Shown one piece after another: positions 31,262-41,389 of a stretch of 64,000 bases of DNA (the stretch's first letter is position 1; every line of letters starts with the position of its first letter). This DNA is from Streptomyces pseudovenezuelae (GTDB lineage: Bacteria > Actinomycetota > Actinomycetes > Streptomycetales > Streptomycetaceae). The stretch covers positions 1,071,076 to 1,135,075 of the forward strand of contig NZ_KQ948144.1 in the NCBI RefSeq assembly GCF_001513955.1. The letters run 5' to 3'. A program made the position numbers and the translations under genes. Under the pieces are notes generated by a model. The model ran no database searches. It had not been told where the DNA came from and saw only the letters and a program-made list of their open reading frames with translations.

Positions 31262-32671
31262 TCACACGTCGAAGTACAGCTCGAACTCGTGCGGGTGCGG
31301 ACGCAGCTGGAGCGGGGCGATCTCGTTCGTGCGCTTGAAGTCGATCCACGTCTCGATCAGGTCCGGCGTGAAGACGTCGCCCTGGAGGAGGAACTCGTGG
31401 TCGGCCTCAAGGCGGTCGAGGACGGCCGGGAGGGAGGTCGGGACCTGCGCGACGCCCGCGTGCTCCTCGGGAGCGAGCTCGTAGAGGTCCTTGTCGATCG
31501 GCTCGGCCGGCTCGATCTTGTTCTTGATGCCGTCCAGACCCGCGAGCAGCAGGGCGGAGAAGGCGAGGTACGGGTTGCCGGAGGAGTCGGGCGCGCGGAA
31601 CTCGACGCGCTTGGCCTTCGGGTTGGAGCCCGTGATCGGGATACGCATGGCCGCGGAGCGGTTGCGCTGCGAGTACACCAGGTTGATCGGGGCCTCGAAG
31701 CCCGGGACCAGGCGGTGGTAGGAGTTCACCGTCGGGTTGGTGAAGGCCAGCAGCGACGGGGCGTGCTTGAGGATGCCGCCGATGTAGTAGCGGGCGGTGT
31801 CCGACAGGCCCGCGTAACCGGCCTCGTCGTAGAAGAGCGGGGAGCCGCCGGCCCAGAGCGACTGGTGGACGTGCATGCCCGAGCCGTTGTCACCGAAGAT
31901 CGGCTTCGGCATGAAGGTCGCGGTCTTGCCGTTGCGCCAGGCCACGTTCTTCACGATGTACTTGAAGAGCTGGAGGTCGTCGGCCGCGGCGAGCAGCGTG
32001 TTGAACTTGTAGTTGATCTCGGCCTGGCCGGCGGTGCCCACCTCGTGGTGCTGGCGCTCGACCTGGAGGCCGGACTTGGCCAGCTCCAGGGAGATCTCGG
32101 CACGCAGGTCGGCGAAGTGGTCGACCGGCGGGACCGGGAAGTAGCCGCCCTTGTAGCGGACCTTGTAACCGCGGTTGTCCTCCAGCGCACCGGTGTTCCA
32201 GGCGCCCGCCTCGGAGTCGATGTGGTAGAAGGACTCGTTCGACGAGGTGGCGAAGCGCACGCTGTCGAACACGTAGAACTCGGCCTCGGGGCCGAAGTAC
32301 GCGGTGTCGGCGATCCCGGTGGAGGCGAGGTAGGCCTCGGCCTTCTTCGCCACGTTCCGCGGGTCACGGCTGTACTGCTCGCCGGTGATCGGGTCGTGGA
32401 TGAAGAAGTTGATGTTCAGCGTCTTGTCGCGGCGGAAGGAGTCCACCCGGGCGGTCGACAGGTCCGCGCGCAGCGCCATGTCGGACTCGTGGATGGCCTG
32501 GAAGCCACGGATCGACGAGCCGTCGAACGCGAGCTCCTCGTCCGGGTCGAACGCCTCGACGGGCAGCGTGAAGTGCTGCATGACGCCCGGCAGGTCGCAG
32601 AAACGGACGTCGACGAACTTGACGTCCTCGTCCGCGATGAACTTCTTGGCCTCGTCGGCGTTCTGGAACAT
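31262..32671 (-). CDS. glnA: Glutamine synthetase type I
   Basis: The housekeeping enzyme that forms glutamine from glutamate and ammonia; a cytoplasmic dodecamer. It has 469 residues, the usual GSI-beta length. Motifs include [17 protein letters not shown], metal-site [15 protein letters not shown]-site [18 protein letters not shown] and the glutamate-site NRSAAMRIP. The adenylylation residue is Tyr397 in [11 protein letters not shown], so post-translational control by GlnE is possible. GGAGGAG lies before ATG 32671. The promoter carries an excellent GlnR box (32771-32808). A hairpin follows the stop. Confidence 0.98.
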   Translation of the reverse strand: MFQNADEAKKFIADEDVKFVDVRFCDLPGVMQHFTLPVEAFDPDEELAFDGSSIRGFQAIHESDMALRADLSTARVDSFRRDKTLNINFFIHDPITGEQYSRDPRNVAKKAEAYLASTGIADTAYFGPEAEFYVFDSVRFATSSNESFYHIDSEAGAWNTGALEDNRGYKVRYKGGYFPVPPVDHFADLRAEISLELAKSGLQVERQHHEVGTAGQAEINYKFNTLLAAADDLQLFKYIVKNVAWRNGKTATFMPKPIFGDNGSGMHVHQSLWAGGSPLFYDEAGYAGLSDTARYYIGGILKHAPSLLAFTNPTVNSYHRLVPGFEAPINLVYSQRNRSAAMRIPITGSNPKAKRVEFRAPDSSGNPYLAFSALLLAGLDGIKNKIEPAEPIDKDLYELAPEEHAGVAQVPTSLPAVLDRLEADHEFLLQGDVFTPDLIETWIDFKRTNEIAPLQLRPHPHEFELYFDV

Positions 32672-32754
32672 CCAGCTCCTCCTACTCCCGACCGTTCCTG
32701 GACCGGGGTGGTAGTTCGTTCGTGCGGCCAGTGCGGTGGCACACGCTGTCCACG

Positions 32755-32808
32755 ACCCTAGGGACGGGTGGTTTCTCGGGCGTGACCCATTTGTTTCGCA
32801 CAAGTTAA
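32755..32808 (-). promoter_or_regulatory. GlnR box and -10 of glnA
   Basis: Read on the minus strand: TTAAC, six bases, GAAAC, six bases, GTCAC, six bases, GAAAC (32808 down to 32771). This matches the four-part GlnR site closely. The -10 is TAGGGT (minus strand, 32760-32755), 10 bp beyond the box, and no consensus -35 is present, as expected for an activator-dependent promoter. The transcript leader is about 80 nt. Confidence 0.85.
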
Positions 32809-32871
32809 CCGGACATCGTCGGTACGGCCCCAGCTGTCCGTATCCCGAAACGCCGGCGGTACCGTGGACGC

Positions 32872-33342
32872 GTGGACAAGAGGGAAGCAATCGGATCGTG
32901 GCTCTCCGGCCCCCGCGCGGCCGCCGAGGATGCCGGTATCGACTTCGGATACCGCGGACAGCAGCTCGGCCTGCCGGAGGAGGGGCCGGGGTCGATCGCC
33001 CGCCCCGGGCGACGGCTGGGCGCCCTCGCCGTGGACTGGGCCATGAGCGTCCTGATTGCATCCCGGTTGATCACCCAGAGCTATGGCGACCCCTCGACCT
33101 CGAACTGGTCGCTGCTGGTCTTCTTCGTGATGGGCGTCCTCACCGTCGGCACCATCGGCTTCACCCCGGGCAAGCGCCTGTTCGGCCTGCGCGTGGTCGC
33201 CCTCGACACCGGCCGCGTGCACCCGGCCCGCGCCCTGCTGCGCACGGTGCTGCTCTGCCTCGCCGTCCCGGCCCTGATCTGGGACCGCGACGGCAGGGGC
33301 CTGCACGACCGGCTCGCGAAGACCGTGGAAGTCCGCATCTGA
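32872..33342 (+). CDS. RDD family membrane protein
   Basis: A 156-residue integral membrane protein. The RDD signature is [12 protein letters not shown] (Arg and Asp), with further segments [27 protein letters not shown] and [13 protein letters not shown], then the family ending [16 protein letters not shown]. Some RDD proteins exchange ions; the substrate here is unknown. GTG 32872 lies 6 bp after TACCGT (32860-32865), a -10-like hexamer, so a leaderless transcript is likely, and there is no ribosome-binding site. It is divergent from glnA. Confidence 0.87.
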   Translation: MDKREAIGSWLSGPRAAAEDAGIDFGYRGQQLGLPEEGPGSIARPGRRLGALAVDWAMSVLIASRLITQSYGDPSTSNWSLLVFFVMGVLTVGTIGFTPGKRLFGLRVVALDTGRVHPARALLRTVLLCLAVPALIWDRDGRGLHDRLAKTVEVRI

Positions 33343-33490
33343 CGAGGCCCCCCGCCCGCCCCGCCTTTGTCGCGTCCTGACAGCCGTCGCGCCGAACACG
33401 CGCGGCGGCTGACTATGGGGCGACGGGCCCGGCTCCTAGCGTCGAGCACCCAAGCAACCTCCCCCCGTTGCGAAGGGACACGCCCGACCG

Positions 33491-34768
33491 ATGAGCCGAT
33501 CCGCCCTGGTCACCGCCCTCACCGCCGTCACCACCGCCGCCCTGCTGGGTGGCGCTCTCGTCTCGCGGGCCCCCACCGCGGAGGCCGCTGCCCCCCAGGT
33601 CTCCGCCTGCACCGCCGCCGACGCGGACATCTACGCACCCCCCGCCCCCGCCCCCGCCCCCGCCACCCCGGGCACCGTGCTGGCCTGCCGTTCCGTGACG
33701 CTGAGCCAGGTGCCGGGCGACCTCGCCATGTCCGCGTGGAAGGTCCGCTACAGCTCCACCGACAACCAGGGCCGGCCCGTCGCCGTCTCCGGCACCCTCG
33801 CCGTCCCCGCGGCGCCCTGGACCGGCCCAGGCCCCCGCCCCGTGGTCGCCTTCCACCCCGGCACCCTCGGCCTCGGCCCGCAGTGCGCCTTCTCCAAACA
33901 GCTCGCCGGGGCCTACCAGGACGAGTACGAGGGCGACAACATCGCGGCCCTGCTCAGAGCCGGGTACGCCGTCGCCGCCACCGACGGCCCCGGGTACCTC
34001 GACGGCCAGACGCACCGCTATGTCGCCGGCACCGACTCCGGCCACGCCCTGCTCGACATCGCCCGCGCCGCCCCCGCCGTACCGGGCAGCGGTCTGTCCC
34101 GGCAGGCCCGCGTCGGTCTGTGGGGCTACTCCGAGGGCGGCGCGGCCAGCCTGTGGGCGGCCCAGCTGGCGGCCTCCTACGCACCCGGTCTGAACGTGGT
34201 CGGGGACGCGTCCGGGGGCGTCCCCGGTGATCTGAAGGAGGTGGCGGCCGGGCTCGACGGCAGCGCCTTCGCCGGGTTCCTCGCCGACGCGGCCGTCGGC
34301 ATCCAGGCCGCCTACCCCGCCCTTCCCCTCGACTCGCTCCTCAACGACCAGGGCCGGGACAGCGTGCGGACCGCCAAGTCCGTGTGCCTGGCCGGGACCG
34401 TCACCGCCCTCGCGGGCAAGAGCATCAAGGACTTCACCACGGCCGGGCTCACCCTCGACCAGCTCTACCGGCAGAGCGGCAGCGACGGCCGCACCTGGGG
34501 CCAGGTCCTGGACGCCCAGAAACTCGGCGTGAACCTCGGGACCTACCGGATCGCCTTCCCCGTCCTCCAGTACCGCGGCGCCCTCGACGAGGTCATCCCC
34601 ACCGCCACCGAGGACGCCGTCCGCTCCGCCTACTGCGCGGCGGGCGTGCGCACCGGCTGGAAGATCTACGCCGGCGACCATCTGCTCACCGACAACCAGG
34701 CCGTCGGCGACGTCGTCTCCTGGCTCGGCGACCGGTTCGCGGGCCGGCCGGCCCGAAGCGACTGCTGA
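33491..34768 (+). CDS. Secreted lipase/esterase (LIP family)
   Basis: A 425-residue exported serine hydrolase of the secretory lipase family. The signal peptide ends near Ala33 (TAEAA). An Ala/Pro linker follows at about 49-60. The nucleophile is Ser214 in WGYSEGGAAS; the oxyanion loop is FHPGTLG, the acid is likely Asp in RGALDEVIP, and the His in AGDHLL. Cysteine pairs (40/66 and others) fit an extracellular enzyme. It should cleave short- to medium-chain acyl esters; the true substrate is unknown. A strong hairpin shared with the convergent gene follows. Confidence 0.88.
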   Translation: MSRSALVTALTAVTTAALLGGALVSRAPTAEAAAPQVSACTAADADIYAPPAPAPAPATPGTVLACRSVTLSQVPGDLAMSAWKVRYSSTDNQGRPVAVSGTLAVPAAPWTGPGPRPVVAFHPGTLGLGPQCAFSKQLAGAYQDEYEGDNIAALLRAGYAVAATDGPGYLDGQTHRYVAGTDSGHALLDIARAAPAVPGSGLSRQARVGLWGYSEGGAASLWAAQLAASYAPGLNVVGDASGGVPGDLKEVAAGLDGSAFAGFLADAAVGIQAAYPALPLDSLLNDQGRDSVRTAKSVCLAGTVTALAGKSIKDFTTAGLTLDQLYRQSGSDGRTWGQVLDAQKLGVNLGTYRIAFPVLQYRGALDEVIPTATEDAVRSAYCAAGVRTGWKIYAGDHLLTDNQAVGDVVSWLGDRFAGRPARSDC

Positions 34769-34784
34769 TCCGCTGCGAAGCGTC

Positions 34785-34831
34785 TACGACGAGGGGGCGC
34801 CCGGTGTCACACCGGGCGCCCCCTCGTCGTA
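34785..34831. terminator. Bidirectional hairpin terminator
   Basis: Bases 34785-34807 are complementary to 34809-34831 (23 bp around one central base; the real loop will be wider). It lies between convergent genes. Confidence 0.88.
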
Positions 34832-34840
34832 GGAGAAGAC

Positions 34841-35542
34841 TCAGCGGGCCTTGCCGCCGCCCTTCGGCAGCTTCATGCCCTTCGGCATGGGGCCCTTGGG
34901 CAGCGGCATGTTGCTCATCAGGTCGCCCATCGCGCGCAGCCGGTCGTTGGTGGCGGTAACCTGGGGGCCGGTCAGCACGCGCGGCAGCTTGAGCATCGTG
35001 GTCCGCACCTTCTTGAGCGGGACCTGGCCCTCGCCCGTGCCGACGAGGATGTCGTGCACCGGTACGTCCGCGACGATGCGGTTCATCTTCCGCTTCTCGG
35101 CGGCCAGCAGACCCTTGACCCGGTTCGGGTTGCCCTCGGCGACCAGGACGATGCCGGCCTTGCCGACGGCCCGGTGCACCACGTCCTGGCTGCGGTTCAT
35201 CGCCACCGCGGGGGTGGTCGTCCAGCCCCGGCCGATGTTGTCCAGTACGGCCGCGGCGGCACCCGGCTGGCCCTCCATCTGCCCGAACGCGGCCCGCTCG
35301 GCCCGGCGCCCGAAGATGATCGCCGTCCCGAGGAAGGCGAGCAGGAAGCCCAGGATGCCGAGGTAGACCGGGTGGCCGATCAGGAAACCGATGGCGAGAA
35401 AGACGCCGAGGATGAGGAGGAAGACACCCGCGAGTACCAGGCCGATCTTCTTGTCGGCCTTGCGGGTCATCTTGTACGTCAGGGCGATCTGCTTCAGTCG
35501 CCCGCTGTTCGCGGCATCCGCCGCACTGTCACTTCTCGCCAT
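34841..35542 (-). CDS. DUF4191 family membrane protein
   Basis: A 233-residue protein with two adjacent membrane helices (about 33-53 and 57-75: LVLAGVFLLILGVFLAIGF and VYLGILGFLLAFLGTAIIF) and a basic cytoplasmic domain of about 150 residues containing VVHRAVGKAGIVLVAEGNP and LPRVLTGPQ. It matches DUF4191, which is widespread in actinobacteria and usually sits next to the lipoate genes, as here. No enzymatic motif is known. It may serve in the cell envelope. Downstream of lipA on the same strand with one small gene between. Confidence 0.85.
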   Translation of the reverse strand: MARSDSAADAANSGRLKQIALTYKMTRKADKKIGLVLAGVFLLILGVFLAIGFLIGHPVYLGILGFLLAFLGTAIIFGRRAERAAFGQMEGQPGAAAAVLDNIGRGWTTTPAVAMNRSQDVVHRAVGKAGIVLVAEGNPNRVKGLLAAEKRKMNRIVADVPVHDILVGTGEGQVPLKKVRTTMLKLPRVLTGPQVTATNDRLRAMGDLMSNMPLPKGPMPKGMKLPKGGGKAR

Positions 35543-35610
35543 GCCCCGAAGTCTACGTGGCCCCGCAGACGCCGACGACGGCAGTGTCCGCCCCTCGGAA
35601 GGGGAGGGAT

Positions 35611-35811
35611 TCAGGAGCTGACGGTGAAGGTCTGGTCCAGCACGCGCTGCACCTCGACCCGGTCCTTGGCGCGGCGGCGGTCCTCCAGGACGGAGGTCCA
35701 GGCGTTGCGGCGGGCGGTGCGCTGACCGCTGCTCATGAGCAGCGACTCGACGGCACGCAGTGCAGTGGAGAACGACGGGATGGCGGTGGCGCGAACCGGC
35801 GCGGCCTGCAT
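35611..35811 (-). CDS. Small conserved hypothetical protein
   Basis: A 66-residue basic soluble protein (MQAAPVRATAIPS to the end QTFTVSS). The central part SALRAVESLL to VLEDRRRAKDRVEVQRVL is helical with many Arg and Glu residues. A conserved small protein occurs at this place between lipA and the DUF4191 gene in Streptomyces, as far as I recall. ATG 35811 lacks a clear ribosome-binding site; the open frame runs 22 codons farther upstream. Function unknown. Confidence 0.65.
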   Translation of the reverse strand: MQAAPVRATAIPSFSTALRAVESLLMSSGQRTARRNAWTSVLEDRRRAKDRVEVQRVLDQTFTVSS

Positions 35812-36078
35812 GATGGAGGTCCCCCCTCGGGATGGCGGCTCAGGTGAGTGGTGCACGGGGTGTACAACCAGCGTCACTGATTGGTGTTACCAGTGCGTGA
35901 CCGACCGGTCAAACGCCCATGAAGCCTTGATGCTCCGCCCGAAAACGCAGACGCGGCCCCGATGACCCCCCTATCTGCGGGGATGTCCGGGACCGCGCCA
36001 ATCGGCCACTACCGAGGGGTAGTTGCTTGTGCTCGGATTCACACGTTTGGAGTGGCACTCCGTGCCATCCGAACGGGC

Positions 36079-37044
36079 TCAGACCGCCTGCGAGGCGACG
36101 TAGGAACCACGCTTCTCGACCGCCATCTGGTAGAGCCGGCCCGCCCGGTAGGAGGACCGGACGAGGGGCCCGGACATCACACCGGAGAAGCCGATCTGCT
36201 CGGCCTCGTCCTTCAGCTCCACGAACTCGTGCGGCTTGACCCAGCGCTCCACGGGGTGGTGGCGCACCGACGGCCGCAGGTACTGCGTGATGGTGATCAG
36301 CTCGCAGCCCGCGTCGTGCAGCTGCCGGAGCGCCTCGCTGACCTCCTCGCGGGTCTCGCCCATGCCGAGGATCAGGTTGGACTTGGTCACCAGGCCGAAG
36401 TCGCGGGCCTCGGTGATGACCTTCAGCGAGCGCTCGTAGCGGAAGCCGGGGCGGATCCGCTTGAAGATCCGGGGCACCGTCTCGACGTTGTGCGCGAAGA
36501 CCTCGGGGCGGGACTCGAAGACCTGCTGGAGCAGCTCCGGCACGGCGTTGAAGTCGGGGGCGAGCAGTTCGACCTTGGTGCGGCCGGCCTCGCGGCCCGC
36601 GGTCTGCTCGTGGATCTGGCGGACCGTCTCCGCGTACAGCCAGGCGCCGCCGTCCTCCAGGTCGTCGCGGGCGACGCCGGTGATGGTGGCGTAGTTCAGG
36701 TCCATGGTGACCACGGACTCGCCCACGCGGCGCGGCTCGTCACGGTCGAGGGCCTCGGGCTTGCCGGTGTCGATCTGGCAGAAGTCGCAGCGCCGGGTGC
36801 ACTGGTCGCCGCCGATGAGGAAGGTCGCCTCGCGGTCCTCCCAGCACTCGTAGATGTTGGGACAGCCGGCTTCCTGGCAGACCGTGTGCAGGCCCTCGCT
36901 CTTCACGAGCTTCTGCATGGCGGTGTACTCGGGGCCCATTTTCGCCCGGGTCTTGATCCACTCGGGCTTGCGCTCGATGGGGGTCTGAGCGTTGCGGACC
37001 TCCAGGCGCAGCATCTTGCGTCCGTCGGGTGCGACTGCGGACAC
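36079..37044 (-). CDS. lipA: Lipoyl synthase
   Basis: A radical-SAM enzyme that inserts two sulfurs into protein-bound octanoyl groups to make lipoyl cofactor. The 321 residues include the auxiliary cluster motif Cys56, Cys61, Cys67 ([13 protein letters not shown]), the radical-SAM cluster Cys82, Cys86, Cys89 (CTRRCDFC) and the C-terminal RSSYRAG serine ligand. GTG 37044 is preceded by AGGGAG; the frame is open far upstream but those residues do not belong to the family. lipB lies 74 bp upstream on the same strand, so the pair forms an operon. Its products are the E2 lipoyl domains at 54188-55981. Confidence 0.97.
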   Translation of the reverse strand: MSAVAPDGRKMLRLEVRNAQTPIERKPEWIKTRAKMGPEYTAMQKLVKSEGLHTVCQEAGCPNIYECWEDREATFLIGGDQCTRRCDFCQIDTGKPEALDRDEPRRVGESVVTMDLNYATITGVARDDLEDGGAWLYAETVRQIHEQTAGREAGRTKVELLAPDFNAVPELLQQVFESRPEVFAHNVETVPRIFKRIRPGFRYERSLKVITEARDFGLVTKSNLILGMGETREEVSEALRQLHDAGCELITITQYLRPSVRHHPVERWVKPHEFVELKDEAEQIGFSGVMSGPLVRSSYRAGRLYQMAVEKRGSYVASQAV

Positions 37045-37118
37045 GACCGGCTCCCTAGCGATTGATTCTTCGGCGTGCTCAAGGGTACGCCCGTGGATTT
37101 GAAAGCCCACTGCCTGTC

Positions 37119-37919
37119 TCAGGCCGCAGGTGTCGTCTCGATCACCCTCGGCTTGAGGTCCGCGTTCTCCAGTACGTCCCTCAGGTGCCGCTCGACGACC
37201 GGCAGCACCTCGTCGATGGTCACGTCCCGGCCGAGCTCGCCCGCGAGCGAGGCGACGCCCGCGTCCCGGATGCCGCAGGGGATGATCCGGTCGAACCACT
37301 TGTTGTCCGGGTTCACGTTCAGTGCGAAGCCGTGCATGGTGACGCCCTTGGCGACGCGGATGCCGATCGCCGCGATCTTGCGGTCCTCGCGGCGCTGACC
37401 GGCGTTGGAGGGGGCGTACTCCGGGCCGTTCAGGCGCGGGTCGAACTCCTCGTCCGTGAGCCGGGGGTCGAAGTCCAGGGAGAGCCCGCCCAGGGACGGA
37501 CGCTGCTCGACCGGGTCGCCGAGCACCCACACGCCGCTCCGGCCCTCGACCCGGGTGGTCTCCAGGCCGAACTCGGCGCAGGTGCGGATCAGGGCGTCCT
37601 CCAGGCGCCGCACGTGCGCCACCACGTCCACCGGGCGCGGGAGCTTCTGGATCGGGTAGCCCACCAGCTGGCCCGGTCCGTGCCAGGTGATCTTGCCGCC
37701 GCGGTCGACGTCGACGACCGGGGTGCCGTCCAGGGGGCGCTCGTTGTCCGCGGTGCGCCGGCCCGCCGTATAGACAGGGGGGTGTTCGAGCAGCAGGACC
37801 GTGTCGGGGATCTCGTCCTCGAACCGCGCCGCGTGCACCCGGCGCTGCTCGTCCCAGGCTTCCCGGTACTCGACCGCGTCCGCACCGAACCCCATGCGGA
37901 CGAACCGCAACCCACTCAC
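37119..37919 (-). CDS. lipB: Lipoyl(octanoyl) transferase
   Basis: Moves octanoyl groups from acyl carrier protein to lipoyl domains, the first step of lipoate synthesis. The 266 residues contain [16 protein letters not shown], catalytic Lys181 ([18 protein letters not shown]) and Cys215 ([14 protein letters not shown]). An insertion at about 136-178 makes it longer than the E. coli enzyme. GTG 37919 gives the family N-terminus and has GGGAGG upstream. First gene of the lipB-lipA pair, and divergent from an HTH/TPR regulator gene. Confidence 0.96.
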   Translation of the reverse strand: MSGLRFVRMGFGADAVEYREAWDEQRRVHAARFEDEIPDTVLLLEHPPVYTAGRRTADNERPLDGTPVVDVDRGGKITWHGPGQLVGYPIQKLPRPVDVVAHVRRLEDALIRTCAEFGLETTRVEGRSGVWVLGDPVEQRPSLGGLSLDFDPRLTDEEFDPRLNGPEYAPSNAGQRREDRKIAAIGIRVAKGVTMHGFALNVNPDNKWFDRIIPCGIRDAGVASLAGELGRDVTIDEVLPVVERHLRDVLENADLKPRVIETTPAA

Positions 37920-38164
37920 GGCAAGCGCCTCCCTAGAAGGTCGTAAGGCACGAAAGGTGCCTACGCCACTGTACGTCCGCCTCGCGGGCGTCAGCCCTGG
38001 GGGCAATCCTCACACGATCGGATGAACGAGCGTCGAAGTGTGCGATCGTCTGCTCACTCTCCGCTACATTCGCGCCGTTCGCAGAGGCCATAAGGGCAGC
38101 TCACAGGCAATCCGGGCACCACGTGACCACGTGACGGCCCGAAAGGCAGGAGACCGCACCGCAG

Positions 38165-39601
38165 ATGACGGAACGACCCGCGCAGCGCACTCCCAACCGA
38201 CAGCTCGCCGCGCTCATCGCAGAAGCGGGGTTCTCCAACGCGGGTCTCGCCCGACGTGTGGACCAGCTCGGTCTCGAACACGGGCTGGATCTCAGATACG
38301 ACAAGACCTCCGTGACCCGGTGGCTGCGCGGGCAGCAGCCCCGCGGCACCACGCCCGCCCTCATCGCCGAGGTCTTCACCCGACGGCTCGGACGCCGGCT
38401 CTCCGCGCAGGACCTCGGCCTCGACGCCTGCGCTCCCGTCTACGCCGGGCTGGAGTTCGCCGCCGGACCCGAGGAAGCCGTCGACATCGTCAGCGGGCTG
38501 TGGCGCAAGGACTCCGGCAGCCACGCCGAACTGCGCAAGATCGCCTTCACGCCCGCCGGACTGGTCGTGCCGAGCCGGGACTGGCTGATCGGCCGCCCCG
38601 ACGACAGGGTGGCCCGCGGCGAGCCTCCGCTGCGGGTCCCGGCCCAGGGGCGCCCGGTGGTGCCCCGGCAGCGCGGCCAGGCCGAGCGCGGGCCCGGCCA
38701 GAAGGTCACCGGCGGCGACATCGCCGCCCTCGGCTCGGTCGGCGACCTCTTCCGCACCCTCGACGACCAGTACGGCGGCGGACATGCCCGGCAGGCCCTG
38801 GTCCGTTACCTGGAGCACGAGTGCGAGCCGATGCTGCGCGGCACGTACGGGGAGACGACCGGACGCAGGCTGTTCGCCGCGGCGGCGGACCTGACCCGGC
38901 TCGCGGGTTGGACGTCGTACGACATCGCGGCGCACGGACTCGCGCAGCGGTACTTCGTCCAGGCGCTGCGGCTCGCACAGGCAGCGGGGGACCGGGCGTA
39001 CGGGGCGTACGTACTGGTCACGATGAGCCGGCAGGCCGTGTACCTGGGGCACGGCCGGGAGGCGATCCAGCTGGCGAGGGTGGCCCAGCAGGGCGTCGGC
39101 ACGACCGCGCCGCCGGTCGTCCAGGCGCTGCTGCACTCGGCCGAGGCGCGCGCGCACGGCGTGCTCGGGGAGGTGCGGGCGTGCACGGCGTCCCTGGTCC
39201 GCGCGGAGCGGGCCCTGGAGGCGGCGCGTCCCGGTGACGAGGTCCCGCACTGGGCGCGGTTCTTCGACGAGGCGCAGCTGGCGGACGAGTTCGGGCACTG
39301 TCACCGGGATCTGCAGCAGTTCCGGGCGGCGGCGCAGCACGCCGAGCGCTCGCTTCAGCTGCGGGCGCCCTCGTACGCGCGCAGCCGGCTGTTCTGCCGG
39401 GTGGTGCTGGCCTCCGCGCGGCTGGGTCTGGGGGAGCTGGACCAGGCCTGCTCCCTGGCCGCGGAGGCCGCCGGGCAGGCCGCGGAGATGCGGTCGGTGC
39501 GGGCGGTGGAGTACGTGCGGGACTTCGAGCGGCGGTTGGAGCCGTACAAGGACGCGGCGCCGGTGCGGAGTTATCGGGACAAGGTGGCCGCGCTGGGGTA
39601 G
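38165..39601 (+). CDS. HTH and TPR-containing regulator (NsdA-like)
   Basis: A 478-residue regulator. The N-terminal 80 residues form an Xre-like helix-turn-helix (RQLAALIAEAGFSNAGLARRVDQ, with DKTSVTRWLRGQQP). The remaining part is a helical tetratricopeptide array from about 190 onward, for example HWARFFDEAQLADEFGHC. The architecture is that of NsdA-like proteins, which influence differentiation and antibiotic production in Streptomyces; equivalence is not claimed. GGAG lies before the ATG. Divergent from lipB. Confidence 0.85.
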   Translation: MTERPAQRTPNRQLAALIAEAGFSNAGLARRVDQLGLEHGLDLRYDKTSVTRWLRGQQPRGTTPALIAEVFTRRLGRRLSAQDLGLDACAPVYAGLEFAAGPEEAVDIVSGLWRKDSGSHAELRKIAFTPAGLVVPSRDWLIGRPDDRVARGEPPLRVPAQGRPVVPRQRGQAERGPGQKVTGGDIAALGSVGDLFRTLDDQYGGGHARQALVRYLEHECEPMLRGTYGETTGRRLFAAAADLTRLAGWTSYDIAAHGLAQRYFVQALRLAQAAGDRAYGAYVLVTMSRQAVYLGHGREAIQLARVAQQGVGTTAPPVVQALLHSAEARAHGVLGEVRACTASLVRAERALEAARPGDEVPHWARFFDEAQLADEFGHCHRDLQQFRAAAQHAERSLQLRAPSYARSRLFCRVVLASARLGLGELDQACSLAAEAAGQAAEMRSVRAVEYVRDFERRLEPYKDAAPVRSYRDKVAALG

Positions 39602-39660
39602 CGCCGTCTCGCCGCAGCTCCACGGTCCGGTGGCGGGTGCGGCCTCGTCGTGGCTGGTCG

Positions 39661-39690
39661 CGCAGTTCCCCGCGCCCCTGAAGGGCGCGG
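39661..39690. terminator. Hairpin terminator, fragment of a dispersed repeat
   Basis: An 8-bp stem (39670-39677 with 39683-39690) with 5-nt loop lies between convergent genes. The 20 bases at 39661-39680 occur again, inverted, at 57830-57849. Both are copies of a GC-rich intergenic element common in Streptomyces. Confidence 0.7.
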
Positions 39691-39703
39691 GTGACCGCCG
39701 GTG

Positions 39704-41128
39704 TCAGGCTGCTTGTGCTGCTGGGACGGGGTTCGCTCGGTGCATCGAGCCCGCTGCGCCCAGATCCTTCAGGATGGCCGCCGTCGCCCGGTGGGCCGAG
39801 TGCAGGGCGCCCTGGACCGTGCTGGTGTCCCGGTGGTCCCCGCAGACGTACAGGCCGGCCAGGAGGCGTACCGGGCGGCGCAGGTCGTGGGGGGCGGGCA
39901 TGGCCGGGACCGCCTCCCGGGTGTGGTGGACCGCGAGGGTCTCCCAGCGACGGGTCGGCGTGCCGTAGAGGCGGGCCAGGTGGGTGCGCACGGCCGTTTC
40001 CAGGTCCGGGGGAGGGGTGCCCAGGACCGTCGAGGAGATCAGGGCCCGGCCCGACGGGGCCCGGCTCGGGTCGACCTCGCTGATCACCGCCGTGTGGGCC
40101 ACCGGGCCGCCCCGGTCGGCGTCGAGCAGCAGCGCGGAACCCGTGCGGGGCGGGTCGTCCGTCGTGTGGTGGACGACCGTCACCGGGTGGAAGTCCGGTA
40201 CCCGCAGCCCCGGCAGCAGCTGGGCCGCGGCCCGCGCGTCCGTCGCCAGCAGCACGGCCCGGCAGCGGATCTCGCCGTGCTCGGCGGTGGCCACGGACGT
40301 GGTCGCGACGGACGTGACCCGCACCCCCGTGTGCACGCTCCCCGCCGGCAACGTCTGCGCGAGCAGCTCCGGAAGCGCCTCCGCGCCCCCCTCCGGGACA
40401 CACAGCCGCCCGCCCGCGAACGCCCGCAGCGCGAGGTCGGCGCACCGGCTGGACGTCGTCAGCGCGGGGTCGCACAGCAGCGCGGCGAGCAGTGGGCGCA
40501 GGAACCCGTCGATCGTGCGCGCGGGCAGCCCCCGGGCCGCGAGTGCCTGCCCGGCGGGCAGTTCGGGACGAGTGAGGAGGCGTTCGACGGGCAGGTGGGC
40601 GAGCCGGGTGAGCGCGGCCCCGAGCCGGGCCTGATCGACGGCACCGCCGAGCGGCGCGGCCCCGCGGGCGGCCCGGGCCACGGTTGCCTGACCGGCACCG
40701 GGCAGCACCCGGAACGCGGCCCTCCGGGACGCCGCCACCAGCCCCGGCCCCGGCATCCCCCGAGGGGCGCTCGCCAGGGCGCGCACCGCTCGCAGTGCGC
40801 CCCTCGCGCTCCGGGCGCCCGCCGGAGCGTCCACCCGGTGGTGGCGCCCGTCGCCGTGCAGCAGGATCCCCGGCGCGAACGGGCGCAGGACGAGCCCGTC
40901 GAGCCCCGGTGTCAGCCGTAGTTCGGGATACGCCGTGGACAGCAGCTGTCCGATCCGGTCGAGCCGGAAGCCGTCGATCTTCTCGGTCGACATGCGGCCG
41001 CCCACGCAGGGGGCGGCCTCCAACACCGCGACGGTCACTCCTTGGCTGGTCAGTCGATGCGCCGCGGAGAGGCCGGCGACCCCGGCTCCCACGATCACGA
41101 CGTCCGCCTGGTACGCGGGCTCAAGCAC
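39704..41128 (-). CDS. FAD-dependent oxidoreductase (phytoene desaturase-like)
   Basis: A 474-residue flavoprotein of the NAD(P)/FAD amine oxidase superfamily. The dinucleotide-binding motif is VVIVGAGVAGLSAAHRL at residues 9-26, with Glu after the second strand (VAVLEAAPCVGGRM), and the C-terminal FAD motif is LYVCGDHRDTSTVQGALHS. It resembles protoporphyrinogen oxidase and carotenoid desaturase relatives, but no carotenoid genes are nearby. GTG 41128 follows GAGGAGG. The substrate is unknown. Confidence 0.87.
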   Translation of the reverse strand: MLEPAYQADVVIVGAGVAGLSAAHRLTSQGVTVAVLEAAPCVGGRMSTEKIDGFRLDRIGQLLSTAYPELRLTPGLDGLVLRPFAPGILLHGDGRHHRVDAPAGARSARGALRAVRALASAPRGMPGPGLVAASRRAAFRVLPGAGQATVARAARGAAPLGGAVDQARLGAALTRLAHLPVERLLTRPELPAGQALAARGLPARTIDGFLRPLLAALLCDPALTTSSRCADLALRAFAGGRLCVPEGGAEALPELLAQTLPAGSVHTGVRVTSVATTSVATAEHGEIRCRAVLLATDARAAAQLLPGLRVPDFHPVTVVHHTTDDPPRTGSALLLDADRGGPVAHTAVISEVDPSRAPSGRALISSTVLGTPPPDLETAVRTHLARLYGTPTRRWETLAVHHTREAVPAMPAPHDLRRPVRLLAGLYVCGDHRDTSTVQGALHSAHRATAAILKDLGAAGSMHRANPVPAAQAA

Positions 41129-41389
41129 GTGCCCCTCCTCGAGGTTGCGCGGCCGATGGGGACGTCATGCCCCCAACAGGCTCCGGGGATACCCGAGTTC
41201 GGGTCGAGGGTAGGGCTGCGTTCGGTCAGGAACAGTCGCGCATCGGCAGGGCACGGTCGCACACCGGTCGCATGTCGTCACAGTCGGCCACGGACGGCTC
41301 TGCGCAAGCATGGCCGGTTATGCGCCACCATGACCGGCCCCGCACCACCGCGGACGTCCGTGGCCGGCCGTGGCCGGTCGGGGAAACCC

